Shown: positions 47,586 to 59,259 of the stretch, one piece after another
Position numbering within the stretch: position 1 is the first letter of the stretch
Layout: every line of letters begins with the position of its first letter
Assembly (NCBI RefSeq): GCF_022682495.2
Contig: NC_071388.1
Span: 85,127,073 to 85,191,072, forward strand
Reading direction: 5' to 3'
Length of the DNA stretch: 64,000 nucleotides
From: Desmodus rotundus
Lineage: Eukaryota > Chordata > Mammalia > Chiroptera > Phyllostomidae
Notes under the pieces: generated by a model
Databases searched by the model: none
What the model was told of the DNA's origin: nothing
What the model saw: the letters and a program-made list of their open reading frames with translations, nothing else
Position numbers and translations under genes: made by a program

Positions 47586-49639
47586 AATATATATATAGTC
47601 GAGACATACATGAAACATAAAGGTGTAGGTAGAAGCAGAACTGATGTGAGGATTGGGCTCTTACTGCTCTCCCATGTGGATTTAAACCTTGGTGTTCATG
47701 GAAGTTACCTTTCATAGTGTACAACCCAAGCTTTTGATGTGGGAGTCAAAACAAGGGTAAAATATTCATAGGCAGAGGATATTCTCATAAATTACCACCT
47801 CTGAGTCTTGGAAGAAAGTCTCTAAGTCACCAGTAGGCAGTGAATGTCCTGCAACGAGCATGTCATTCACATCCGGGAACTGCCTGGTTTAAATACTGTT
47901 AAGCTACAATAAAAACATCTTAAAAAACTGTTTATGGTTTCATAGTTTAATCAGTTTGAAGTGTTTTATTTTTATACTTCGTTCTCTTAATCAAATGTAA
48001 AGACAGAACTTGCATCTCATCAGCACAGGTACATGTTAAAAAGAAAAAAATAGAAACGCACTTTTCTTGGCTGATGGATATGTAGCTCTATTTAATAAAT
48101 ACTTTATATTTAGTGTTTTATTATTAAACTTTGCTCAGTATAAATGCACGTTTTCAGTGTCATGAGTACATGGCACGAATGATGTGACAAGCAATTTGCA
48201 TTTATATAGCACTTTTCAAAGACTTAGAATCAGAAAGCAAAGCATAAAAGCTTGTGTAACTTTGCAATTAAGAATTCATTTCTAATTACTCCTACTTAAA
48301 TGTGCAGTCTCTTTTTAATCACAACATCTTTACACCTGTGGTTAAGTGCTCTGACAGAGCCTCAGCCTTATCTCCAAAGCATTTCCATTTCATGACTAGA
48401 TTTTGTAATGAAGGCTATGTTTGCCAGGGAAAACAATAATCACAAATGTGTAGCACAAGTAAAAATATTAAAGACATAACTAAATTTAAATGCATCTTTC
48501 TCTTAGAGTATGTACCAGGTCAGAGCTACGCACACACAAATGCACACCCACCTCTGGAGCTCGCACAGGGTTCAGGCACAGACGTACTCCTGTTACATTA
48601 CCAGGAAGTTAAGAGATGAGTCCTGAAAGCTTGTAAACCTACGCTTTCCTGTAGTAAATCTTTAGCTGCTGGAGCTACAATTGCTAACATGTGTAAGACT
48701 CCTAGTTTTCTTGTATAAACAAGGGGCCTGTAAATAACATGGTGTTTAAAAAAATGATATCCTGCTACTAGGGGAAAGCACAATTTGACTGCAACATATG
48801 GCTCTGAAGGGCTTCGGCCTTGTAGGGAAATGGAACTAAGGAGAGAAATGCAATTCTGGGGAGGTTGTGTAGCTACCGAGAAAGCCCTGGTGATCGCTGT
48901 CTGCATAACTGACTGCAGTAAAACACTAAACCCATTTTCAAAAGCTGATTAGAATGGAGATTTATTAAGAACCTATGGTGATCTGGGGACCAGTGTAATG
49001 CGAGTAGACAAGGCATGTTTCCTGTACTTAGAAAAACTGCCACTTGGCAGCAGAACTAGGTGGACTCCAAAGCAAACACATCTCGAAAATCCAGTCAATC
49101 AAGAAAAATGAGAATAAGTCAGAAGTTCTCACATTTTCAGTAAAGTATTAACTGTGTAAAAAATTATTTTAAAATAGACTGTCCATTTAATACACAAACA
49201 TTGAGCCTTTTCAAAACAGATATTGTGCTCATCTCTAATTATTAAAGTAATAACAATATCAGTGACAATAATTATAACAATAGTAATGGTGCTGATGATC
49301 ATAAAGAAATGTTGGGAAATCACACAATACTTCCCGTACTCAGCGAAGTCACAGAATAGCAGGCAGGGGAGAACTAACTAAACAGTGGGATGTGTGCTTT
49401 TGTAAGCTGTGTGTAGTGCTTGAGAGCAAAGAATAGGGAATATTTAACTCTGCTCATCTTTGGGAAAGAGTCTAGAGAAACAAGGAAGGCCAGCAGAAAT
49501 GTGAAATACCAGTAGGATTCTGCCAACCACAATATTGGCTGGGGAGAGACAAATATCTGGGAATAGGAATATTCAGATATAAACTTCCATACAAATTATT
49601 TGTGTGACCTTGACTTCATACATAAGCACTACAGTAACA
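47586..49639. other. Unique sequence, possible conserved noncoding DNA
   Basis: No gene seen. At 48195-48225 AGCAATTTGCATTTATATAG contains an octamer-like ATTTGCAT site. The repeat-free block 48160-48450 reads like conserved noncoding DNA or a very old SINE core. Conservation cannot be judged here. Confidence 0.4.
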
Positions 49640-49815
49640 TTCACTCATAAGTGTGTGACTTTGGACATATTACGTAACCTGCCTGAGTCTTAGTTTCCTC
49701 ATCTCTGTGATGAAGAAAGAATAGAAGATGCCTCTGAGAAGTTTGTCAGGACTTAATACTTACTGCCGAGTATTTAGAATTTTGACATATGACCTATGTT
49801 TGATAAATGTTAGCT
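49640..49815 (+). repeat. MIR SINE
   Basis: AAGTGTGTGACTTTGGACAT, ATTACGTAACCTGCCTGAGT then CTTAGTTTCCTCATCTCTGT follow the MIR core. Confidence 0.75.
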
Positions 49816-51261
49816 CTTTGGATTTTGGGGTTTTCATTTGTTTGTTTTTTACCTTTACCTCTTTTTAAGTAAACCTAGAGCCATTCCCAACATACCATAT
49901 ATCCATGCTATAGCTTGGACATAGTAGTGTTTATTTGCCTCCATCCAAAATCCTACTACATGAAATTCAGATGGCAATTTTATGGAAAGTCACTTGGACA
50001 TCCAGTGTAGACCTGTTGGCTAAACTATACTAATCTGTGACGACAACAACAACAACAAAAGGAGCAGAAAGGACACAGACTCGCCCATCTTTTCTCTCAG
50101 CCAAATCTGGCAGTGCCTGCTTGAATCTAAAATTTTTCTTTCAGAACTGATGTTCTCAATTTAACGAATATCTGGGAGTCAAAATTAATTCCGGAGCAAA
50201 TCTGGGCTTTGTATATTTTTGAATAGGCAGGGACTCATTCCTACTACAGTGGTATCTCTCCACCTCGTTTTTGTTAGGTATGTTGGACTTAACTTTATAA
50301 AAATCCCCTTCTTCATATCCTGTGTTTAGGGTCCAAACAGACCAAGGGTATTGATCGAAGGATATTGTAGAAGAGAGCATAAGGACGAATTTTGGGGGTT
50401 GAAAGGGATCTTTCCATTAGTGGACAGTGATGTCCAAAGAGAATGACCTGTATATGAAGAGAGATGGAGAAAGTGGAGAAAGGTTAAGTGAGAAAAGCAG
50501 AGCGTTTTTCCTACAGACTAACAAGGCACAGGCATATCACTCAGAGAGCTGGAACAGTAACACGTGACTCACGCCAGGAATTTTAAAGCCACAAACTTTC
50601 ACAATAGTCAAATTCTGCTTCCCTTTCTTTCTATTCTCACTCAAATGTTTCTTTCTGTGCTGTATCTCAGGTTGGCTGCTTATAGTAGGATAGATTATTA
50701 AAGACTTTGAAAGCTAAGGGAAAAAGTTTAAATATAAGAAGTTAGACAAAAAAGAGCCTTTGTAGGCTTTCTAATAAAGGCATAGCACGAGAAATGTTGA
50801 ACAAAAGGCCCTTCAGAGGGGCGGAAATCTGCAGATGGACTGGAATTCAGAATGGCAGATGAAGTTGCAATACAGATCACATATGGATTCTTACATTTTC
50901 CTATATCAGAGAGACTACTGGTTCTTAGGAGACGGAGACTTGGGGTTCAGTTCAGTTTATCCAAAACATATTGTGCCTACTGTGTGCTTGGATATCTTAT
51001 TGGCAGTTTAAAACATGGAAAGAGTCACCATTGAAATTTGCTTTGGGTTTTATAAATGTAAACAAAATCAATAACCATTATGTGTAGTTTTCCATGTGTA
51101 ATATTTCAACTGAATTACTCTGGAGAAATTGGGAAAATGTTTCATAACTTTATTTCACCTGAGATTGCTCAGATTCCACTAGAAGTTTGAAGATGACCTT
51201 GGGAGTCAGATAGTGTAGCCATGAAATTTCCACATTGCTAATGATTTCATGGAATCAGAAC
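49816..51261. other. Unique sequence, no gene seen
   Basis: No gene or clear transposon. A CAACAACAACAAC run lies near 50043-50056. Confidence 0.45.
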
Positions 51262-51400
51262 AGCATGCATTTGACTCCTGGGTGTGTCAGATTCTAACCA
51301 CAGGATCTTGCATTTCTCTTCAATAAAATGGACACAGTAAGGCATTTCACACAAGGTTTTCTGAGGGCAATAGAGTGGAACTCTTTGTGAAAAATTAACT
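51262..51400 (+). repeat. Possible MIR SINE
   Basis: TTTGACTCCTGGGTGTGTCA, CTTCAATAAAATGGACACAG and GGTTTTCTGAGGGCAATAGA resemble MIR in order, with weak identity. Confidence 0.4.
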
Positions 51401-51914
51401 AGCATAATTCTTGGTCCAATTTTTTTCAGTAAATATGAAGTTTGTTTCTTTCCTCAATATTCGAAGAAAAACTGGAAAGCATGAATTGGAATTTCCAGAG
51501 TCAGTCATTTTCCTTACAATTGCGCAGACCAACAGCTGATGTAGCCACTACTTTCTGTTCACTCACAGCCACTAGCTCCTACTTGTGTGGAGAATTGCCA
51601 TTCTACATGTTGCACAGCCCTTTGCTATTTTACAGGTCACTTCAGTTTACCTAGAGGAGAAAAACAACTAAACCAATGAACAAAAAATTACAAAACCACA
51701 TCTCCAGGAACTAGGAAACACAACTAATTCTCCCTACATAATGCAGGGAGAAATCATTAGAGCTCATTCTTTTGTTTTATTCTGTTCTTTAAAACAGAAT
51801 AAGGTGAGATGTGCATTTCTAGAAATCCTCCCAAAGTTCTAAGGTATCTTTCTTCACTTTCACTAGATTTTTGTTGTAGTTAAGCTCCTATCTTTTTCTT
51901 TTCTTTCTCCTCAC

Positions 51915-52145
51915 TGTGCGCAATGGAGCATGGGCTACGGAGGTGAGCAGGTCCACTTCAAACCCTGTCTGGGCAATTACTGCCTTAGCTTCAGATGGTG
52001 ATCTGACCTCTCTGAGCCTCAGATTCTTCACATGTAAATTGAATATAATACTTGATAGCATAATTGTGATGATTAAATGAGCTAAAGTATAAACATTTTT
52101 TCACATGGTGTATGGCATAGAGAAATGCTCAATAAATATTAGTGA
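51915..52145 (+). repeat. MIR SINE, nearly full length
   Basis: GCAATGGAGCATGGGCTACG, TCAAACCCTGTCTGGGCAAT, CTCTCTGAGCCTCAGATTCT, ATGATTAAATGAGCTAAAGT and GCTCAATAAATATTAGTGAC follow MIR from the tRNA-like 5' part to the 3' end. Confidence 0.88.
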
Positions 52146-52744
52146 CGACACATAGCTATTATTTTCAGGCCGGGGAAACGCATACAGTAGTGCCTCAATA
52201 AGTTCATACAGGACTTGAGCTCCCTGAAATTCCTTAAAAAGTTATATTGATAGAACTGTCAGAATCTTGAGGTTCACATCTCCTCAGAGTCCCACTGAGA
52301 AAATCTGAACATGGATATTGGGACTCAAAATAAAAAACCCAGAGACATTAGCATATAGACATGGGAAGATATTAATCAAGACAGTTTAAAGGAAAGATAC
52401 ATGCAGGCATAATCTTAGTGAAAGGTAGCTGATTTATTCCATACATTCTTTCAAAATGTATTATTCTGAGGAGACTACAAATGATATTTTCTGTAAAACA
52501 GAGCCAGCCATCCTGAGGAAGAGGAGAGGCCTGAAGCATACCCAGTGTCTGTGCCTCACTCTTTTGACCCCCCAAATGTCATTATAAAAATAAACAAAAA
52601 TTTTAAATTGATATAAAATTTTTGTCGTAATAAAAAATTTAAAATAGCTTTTAGGAGAAGAGAGGGGGAAGTGATGTCACAAACAGAAATTATGGCTTGA
52701 GGGGTTTGGCTAAAATTTGATCCAGGCTGTACATTTTGTGTTTT

Positions 52745-52850
52745 CTGTTTAAATGGGTGATCTTGGACGAGCCACCTAACCTCTCTGACTTTCAGTTCAC
52801 TCTCCATCTTGAGGGGTTATGGTGAGAAGCAAAATGAGATGGTAAGGGTG
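52745..52850 (+). repeat. MIR SINE fragment
   Basis: GGTGATCTTGGACGAGCCAC then CTAACCTCTCTGACTTTCAG matches the MIR core. Confidence 0.65.
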
Positions 52851-53884
52851 AAAGGACCCTAACATCCCTACTCCCTCCCATGCCATGCACACGGTCACCC
52901 AGTTGCTACAGACACTTATAAATTGGCTTCTGCCTTGTCTAGGCTTTCTTCCCACTCTTTCGTTTTTTCAGTAGCATCCCTCATGTCTGGTCTTATTTGA
53001 CTTTGTGCCTTGACTTCCCTATCTTTTGCCATGCCCCTGCATCCTTCCTGGCACTACATCACATGGCCTGTACCAGGCCCAGACTCAGCACTCCCATGCA
53101 AGACTGTGCTCAGAGGCTGACCTTTGGCTCTATGCTCAAGGCTACTCTGCAAGCTCCAGCTCTGGGGCAGAACTCTGGCTGCCTACTAGCAACCGCTAAC
53201 CCAGCCCAATTGACCAGGGAAGGGCTGTGGAAAGTAAACTGAACATTGCTATCCCTATATATCCATGGGGTTAAACCGCAGAATGCTGGATGCCAGGAAT
53301 CCAGTCTTGCTGCTGTGGTCTCCATAGTGAAGAGTGGTTTGAGCTGAATGTACGCCTAATATAACACTCTACTTTTTCAACACCAGCTGGCCAGAATCTC
53401 CCTTGCCTGCCACAGTCTGAATTATTCCAAGTGCCAGGACTCTCAGCAATAGGGACACAATGTTAGGAATATATTTCTCACGGGACTCAGATCCTAGACC
53501 TGAGAACATGCACAAAGGCACAGGTGGCAGTGGAGGGAGGAGCTTCCAGGTGGGTTGCTTGTTCTTCAGAAGTAGCCACCATACTGACAATGGCACCGAC
53601 CACCCCGAGGACAGACTGCCTGGGACACAGTGACACTCTCTGTGGCTCTTAACTGCTACAACATCAGGGAGGAAGGTAACGCAGGGTGCTCAGCTCAGAA
53701 AGAGTGTCCCTGCCAAAATTATGCTACAATTCCCTATTATAAAAGAAAGGGGAATTAAAAATATGCTAAGGAAGACCACCCTGGGTGCCTAAAGAGCCCT
53801 CCTTCATCTTCACTCTCAGATTCCCCTCCTCTTTGCATCTCCTTCAGGGAAGCCCCAGGAACCACTAGAGTCAAATCACACCCA
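52851..53884. other. GC-richer unique sequence, no gene recognised
   Basis: About 1 kb noticeably richer in G+C than the window average, with open frames on both strands at 52997-53325 (71-81 codons) and 53369-53596 (75 codons). None has a recognisable motif. I see no strong splice pair, promoter or CpG island. Confidence 0.4.
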
Positions 53885-54005
53885 AGCGAACCACTAACTT
53901 GTGAGGGACGGATCAAATCACTTCACCCCCTTGACTTTAGTTTGCCCTTTTGTAAAATGAAGAGTTCTTATTCCATCAGAAAGTCTGTGAGGGTACTCAG
54001 CTTTA
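53885..54005 (+). repeat. MIR SINE fragment
   Basis: ACCACTAACTTGTGAGGGAC, CACTTCACCCCCTTGACTTT and GCCCTTTTGTAAAATGAAGA line up with the MIR core. Identity is moderate. Confidence 0.6.
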
Positions 54006-55524
54006 ACATAGCAGTAAGAATTAAATTGTTCTCATCTTTCAAGCCGATGTTTTTAAATTTGTAGTGAATGGAACTATTCTGCTGAAAAGAACTGAGCATC
54101 TCTGACTGTGGGTGCTCTGTAAAAGCATTTCCGAGCCCAACACACTAAGTAATGAAGCACACCCATTAGCAAGAGTAGCTCACCATAATATGGACCGCCA
54201 GTAATGCTTAATTTTGTTCTTTAATTAGTCACTTGCAATTATTTTTCTCTGAATTATCTGTTGTGCCATTTTTATACTAAGTAGCTTATTCTTTCATTTA
54301 TAATTTGTAAAAAAAATACATTTTGAACATATTTCCAATTTTTTAAATTAATTCAAAATATTTATTTTTGGATCTGATTTTTTAAATTTTAACAGCAAAG
54401 CTTTCCATGTATCCACTTGTAGTTTATAATCTTGATATTTTTCCTTAAATACACTAATGATAATTTTCACAGGCAAATGATCACTCAACATAAGTTTGAC
54501 TTTGTCATCTCACCACCTATAAATAGGAGGGCCTTATTTTATGTCATGTGCTTGTAAAAGTTTACAACCTAGTTTGAAAATTTTTTAAATATTTTTCTTA
54601 CTGTGTGAATGTAACATCTGGGAAATAGTTTCAAAGTTCTAACATCACATTCAAGAAAAAAAGCAATGAATGATTCATCCTCAGGTAGTTTATATTCTAT
54701 ATCTATTCAGTTAGAAAGATATTTTAAAAGTACTTTCCTTTTCCATTATTATTCTGTTTTAATGCCCTATTTCAATTCAAGATTCATCCCTTCCTCCCCT
54801 ATTCTTCCTTCCTTCCTTTCCTCACTCATTTCTTTCCTTTCTTCCTTTTACTGTGTTATTCTATTTTAATAGGCTATTTAAGTTTCTTTGCTTTTTTCAT
54901 TCTGTCTCTTTATTTTATAAATCAGATAATAAACATCCTTTGAAAAGGAAAAGTAGCTGACAATATATATTATTTTTCCCTCTTAGAAAAAAATATCCAA
55001 AAGATGGATAAGTGACAAAGGCTTTAAATTATCTTAAACACATTTGAGACACATAGATCAACTTGAAGGGACACCATTTTATTGTTTTCAAAATGTACTA
55101 GTTAAAGCAGGTGGTATTATTTCTGAGGAAAAAGAGATTAATGAGAGCAAGAGCAATGATGAATTACAAGTGCCTATGATAAAGTCTGTTTGCAAAGACG
55201 TCTGGATCCTATCAATCCCATGAAGAAATGTTAAAACAGCATTCAAGGACCTGCTTTAAAAACATGAATTTTTCAAAGTTATATTCCAGAGAATCATTTT
55301 CAGCTTACCAGAAGTTAAATTATGAAATATTGGACACTCCTTCCTTTGACACATTTTGATGACCTTGATAAAGAAATGATATTTATTATTATATTATTCA
55401 AAAATAGAGAGATTTTGCAGAGAAAAACTTTAATAAGTTCTTAAGTATTTGTCATTATAACAGAGTCACCCTAAAAATGTCATTATCATGGAAGAAGACC
55501 CAATCTGGTAGACAAAAAGAAATT
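54006..55524. other. Unique AT-rich sequence, possible conserved noncoding DNA
   Basis: No gene seen. 54120-54260 includes CAGTAATGCTTAATTTTG and TTTAATTAGTCACTTGCAAT, homeodomain-type sites in repeat-free text. 54790-54850 is a CTTCCTTCC-type pyrimidine-rich stretch. Confidence 0.4.
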
Positions 55525-55665
55525 AAGTGATAGCGATGGAAGGAGACTAGACTTTGGTTAGTGAGCACACAACGCAATTACAGATGATATTTTATAGAAT
55601 TGCACACTGGACACATACAACATTATTGACTAGTCTTACCCCAATAAATTTAATAAAATAGAGGA
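55525..55665 (+). mobile_element. L1 3' UTR terminal fragment
   Basis: GATGGAAGGAGACTAGACTT, GTGAGCACACAACGCAATTA and CCCCAATAAATTTAATAAAA match the 3' end of the L1 at 39704-40205. Confidence 0.82.
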
Positions 55666-57229
55666 AATAAATGATATGTCAATTAAGGGTCAGGACCTGA
55701 ATTTAAAGTTGACCCCCTGTTGGTCATCATTCAAGGATGACCAAACTATCAAATAACATCTCTATTGAGATGATAAATTAGGCAATTCTGCACTGCTATG
55801 TTTACCATTCAACATATCTAAAAGAATTTAGTATGCCTTGTGAAATTTTGTAGACATCTAAACAAAGGTTGTGATTCTCTACTAACTAAAATGATGCTCA
55901 TCCTTATTGTTGACAATGATAGAGCATTTACTATGTGCCTGGCATGTGATAAATATATGAGATTTCCCAACCTTCTCCCTATTATGGCCACTGAAAATAA
56001 TTCTGAGCGTTCATTTTATATGGAGGAAGGGCCTAGTGGAATTAACAGACCTCTACATTCCAACAAATCTCAGGCTCACAGGAGGTTGGCACCTACTTCT
56101 TTGGGTTGATCTAATGACAGAAAACTGTGATTCCTGATTAACTGCCCCAGAAATGTGTGATGACTAGTACCATGCAGAACTAATGGGTCCTTTGCATTGA
56201 TAAAGAGTTACCCTCAGGAGTCTTTCTTAGTGTCACGAATGTTGCGCAACTTGGACACAAGAAATAGAGAATGAAAAAGAAAAAAAGGGAGAAAGATAGA
56301 GAGGAAAGAAGAGATACATTTTAATTTTCTTGAAATTGCAACAGCTGTTCCATTCACTAGCAGTACAAGTGTATCCCAAGCAATGGATGCACACAAGTCT
56401 AAAACATTCTATGATGGTTGTTGAAACCCACCAAAACATTGGGATACAGTTTCAAGAATTTTCTGACTAATGATGAAGAGCTAACTGCACTGTTAAGGAG
56501 GGCAGGCAGGATAATGAGGACTTTCTTGAAAAACCTGGAGGAAAATTTGAAGAATTATTTGAGATTCACAGAGGGTTGTATTGTATTATAATACTGAATA
56601 GATACATATATACATACATACATAGACAAATAGAAAAGATGTATGAGTAATTTAAAGCTATACTCCCCTCTACAATTCTTGCCTCCTATAGTAAGTGATA
56701 ACATTGTGAATTTCTTACATTTGGCCCCAATTTACTATCTATGAGACTGATAAGTTGCAACTTTTGAACATCATGAAGACAGATGACAAATCTCTGTCAT
56801 AGGCTATTTGGAAAGAATATAACCTAGAGGCAATGCCGCAGACACAGAAGCATTACACTTGTTCTCTGAAAGTTTTCGTCAGGACCCCTCCTATAATTCT
56901 AACACGTAATTGGATTTATCACAACTCTAATGCCCATCTTCAGACTCAAACATGGTTCTTTCTATTCCACTCCATATTAGCTTTATCTTACTTTGAAGGA
57001 AATTTTGGTTTTGATGAATAGTGTTACTTACACAGTTGTAACTTATATGAATAACACCTATAATCCCCTATGCAAAATCTTTCTCATATTGTGACAAGCT
57101 TAATGGCAATAGATATTTAGCCAGAGCTAAATAACTAAGTAACCATTTCTATATATGGAAATATTTACTATATAATGAGATATGCAAAATCAGTACAGAT
57201 TTTGAAATAAAACTTTTTATTCTTTATTT
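55666..57229. other. Unique AT-rich sequence
   Basis: No gene recognised. A short (ATAC)n run lies at about 56601-56623. Confidence 0.45.
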
Positions 57230-57960
57230 TGTAATGCTTTTCTCCTATAGAAATGTTTCAAATATAGTAGAGTTGTCCTATACTTTCCTGTACTCAGCTT
57301 CCCTAACACTAACATCTTATACAACCATAGCACAATCACCCAAATCAGAAGACTAATACTGATGCAAAATTATTAACTAAACACAGACCTTGTTCAAATT
57401 TCATCAGTTTTTCATGAATGCCCCCCCTTTTTTCCAGCATCTAATCCAGGATTCCACTTCGTACTCACTTGTATGTCCTTAGTCTCTCCAGTTCTGAAAA
57501 TTCCTCCATTTTTCATGTCTTTCATGACCTTGGAACTTTTGAAAAGTACTTGCCAGTTGTTTCATTTACTTTGGATTGTTTTTTCAGGGTTAAGGTTATG
57601 TATGTCGGCAACAGTACCACGGAAGTGACGAGCCCTTCTCAGTACGGCCCGTTGGGAAGCACCTGGTGTTGACGCACCTTATTACCTTACCTTTGTCACT
57701 CGGTCAGGTCATTTCTACCACAGGTCTCCACTGCGAAGTTAAGGTTGTAATTACATTGGTTATAATTACAATAAGATTATATTACATCGTCATTATAAAT
57801 ACTACCATTACCACTGAAGTTCACATTGTTTTGGATTTGGCAATTGCAAGTTCCTTTCACGTGCCCTTTTATCTTTTTCAACACTTCCTTATTCTCCGGC
57901 ACTACGAGCTTCTCATAAGTTTCCCCTTTTTCCTAAACTCGACCATTTCTCCCAGGGACC
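57230..57960 (+). mobile_element. Probable old L1M-type fragment
   Basis: Blocks in order are AGACTAATACTGATGCAAAA, CAGACCTTGTTCAAATTTCA, GTATGTCCTTAGTCTCTCCA, TTTCATGACCTTGGAACTTT and GTCTCCACTGCGAAGTTAAG. They follow a well-known old mammalian L1-associated sequence ('acagaccttattcaaatttcacc ... tgtctctttagtctcc ... ctttcatgaccttgacatttttg ... ctccactgtaaagttac'). The plus-strand open frame (57666-58037) is a product of this relic. I infer the L1M assignment from memory of consensus text. Confidence 0.55.
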
Positions 57961-58074
57961 ATGTTTACCATTATTACAAAATGGACTTTAAAAACTATGA
58001 ATTCAGCACTAAGCATGTTCCTTACTACAGAAGTTAAGTTACTTCAAGGCACTCTCCCCAGGAAGTTTAGAAAT

Positions 58075-58180
58075 ACATGCATGTATGTTAACTCATGCAT
58101 ACATACACATACATGTCCACATTTAATTTTCTACCTATATACCTAAGTACCTGCATATCAGTCTGTCTGTCTCTGTGTCT
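58075..58180 (+). repeat. ATGC/ATAC-type imperfect simple repeat
   Basis: CATGCATGTATGTTAACTCA then CATACATACACATACATG: degenerate tetranucleotide units, with a CTGTCTGTCTCTGTG run at 58162. Confidence 0.7.
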
Positions 58181-58441
58181 ATTCATCCTATGAGCTGACA
58201 CCCCTGCGTATGTAATTGTCCAATCCAGCAGAGTTCTTTCAAACCTCCCCCTTTTCTTTATTTGTATCATCCTTCTCCACCAGTGAGATACTTGGTTCTT
58301 ATTACCTGCCCAAAATCTGCTTATTTGTTTAATCTTAGCATACACAAAGTGTTTTCAGAATTGATAACTCATAATTTTGCCAAGAAAAAATTTAATAACT
58401 AGAGTACAGTACTGAAGTAGTTATTTCTTTAGTCTTACAGT

Positions 58442-59080
58442 ATGGAGTCAAAATACTGTTTTCTGAGGTGTTTTAGGTTAGTTCACTTCTTTGAAAGTCT
58501 CTTTGTGATGTGTGGCAAAAGACCCAACACTAAGGCCCAATATTATGGGCTGCCTTCACACATGGTTAAATTAGAAGGGTCAAAGAGCCTCCTTGTAAAT
58601 CCGCCTCTTTGTCAAACACCCTGCTTATCAAGGAGCGGGTGCAGTTCCTACTTATCCCAGAGAAGTGGGGTGCAGTTCTTTACTGGACTCCAGCATCATT
58701 CAAACAAGTCAATCCCATCCTCCTGTGGGAACCAAGGGTTTCTACATGGATTTGTCCATTTTACTTTCCCTAATTTTAATAGCATTGGGTGGTTTTTTTT
58801 TTTTTGGGGGGGGTATTTAGCAAAGTCCAGATACTTTTGCCAGTCTTATGTTTGTTTGGTAGTAGTTGGGAAAGGGATGGCGAGCCCTCTTTTTCTCACA
58901 GGACCCTCCCCTTTTCCCCTTTTGCACCGTTGCCCTCACTACCTAATCATGAATGAGTGCTTCTCTCTTCCTTCATCCACCTCTGAAGGTACCCCTTTAA
59001 TTCACACATGTTTTGTGATCCCTTTCCTATTGTTCATGCTCTTCACTGACCAGAATTTTTTTCAGTATTTTCAGATTTAG
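58442..59080 (+). other. Longest open frame (212 codons), probably not a gene
   Basis: A single ATG-to-stop frame has no domain I can recognise. It contains one hydrophobic stretch coded by a homopolymer (GWFFFFWGGY, from T13G8 at 58793-58813) and a cysteine-rich middle. There is no CpG island, TATA box or convincing splice context at its start. Pyrimidine-rich text lacks stop codons in this frame, which explains its length. It could be a stretch of noncoding RNA or a decayed processed copy of something unrecognised. I would not annotate it as coding. Confidence 0.25.
58793..58813 (+). repeat. T13G8 homopolymer junction
   Basis: A T-run turns directly into a G-run. Such sites are prone to length error in sequencing and replication. 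Confidence 0.9.
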
Positions 59081-59160
59081 GGCAGGCTAGTCTTTCATAC
59101 AATAATTTCAGATCAACATTAGGTCCCTCTTCTAATTTCCTTTTCCCGTCCTCCCTGCAG

Positions 59161-59248
59161 TTTTCATGGTTTGTCTTTGCTCACCAAAAATCCCAGGAGA
59201 GGGCCAGGGGTGGGGTCAGAAATGTGAAAGACCATACGCAAGGATTTG
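59161..59248 (+). other. Exon-like segment (possible noncoding or cryptic exon)
   Basis: It is preceded by a strong acceptor (TTCCTTTTCCCGTCCTCCCT then GCAG at 59157-59160) and followed by a fair donor (TTTG then GTAAGG at 59249). The 88 bases are open in two of three frames, and neither frame shows a known domain. The segment is GC-richer than its surroundings. Confidence 0.25.
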
Positions 59249-59259
59249 GTAAGGTTTTT

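Noticed and set aside
57666..58037. 123-codon hydrophobic open frame as a membrane protein
   Set aside because: It starts inside a probable old L1-type relic, and its hydrophobicity comes from T-rich codons.
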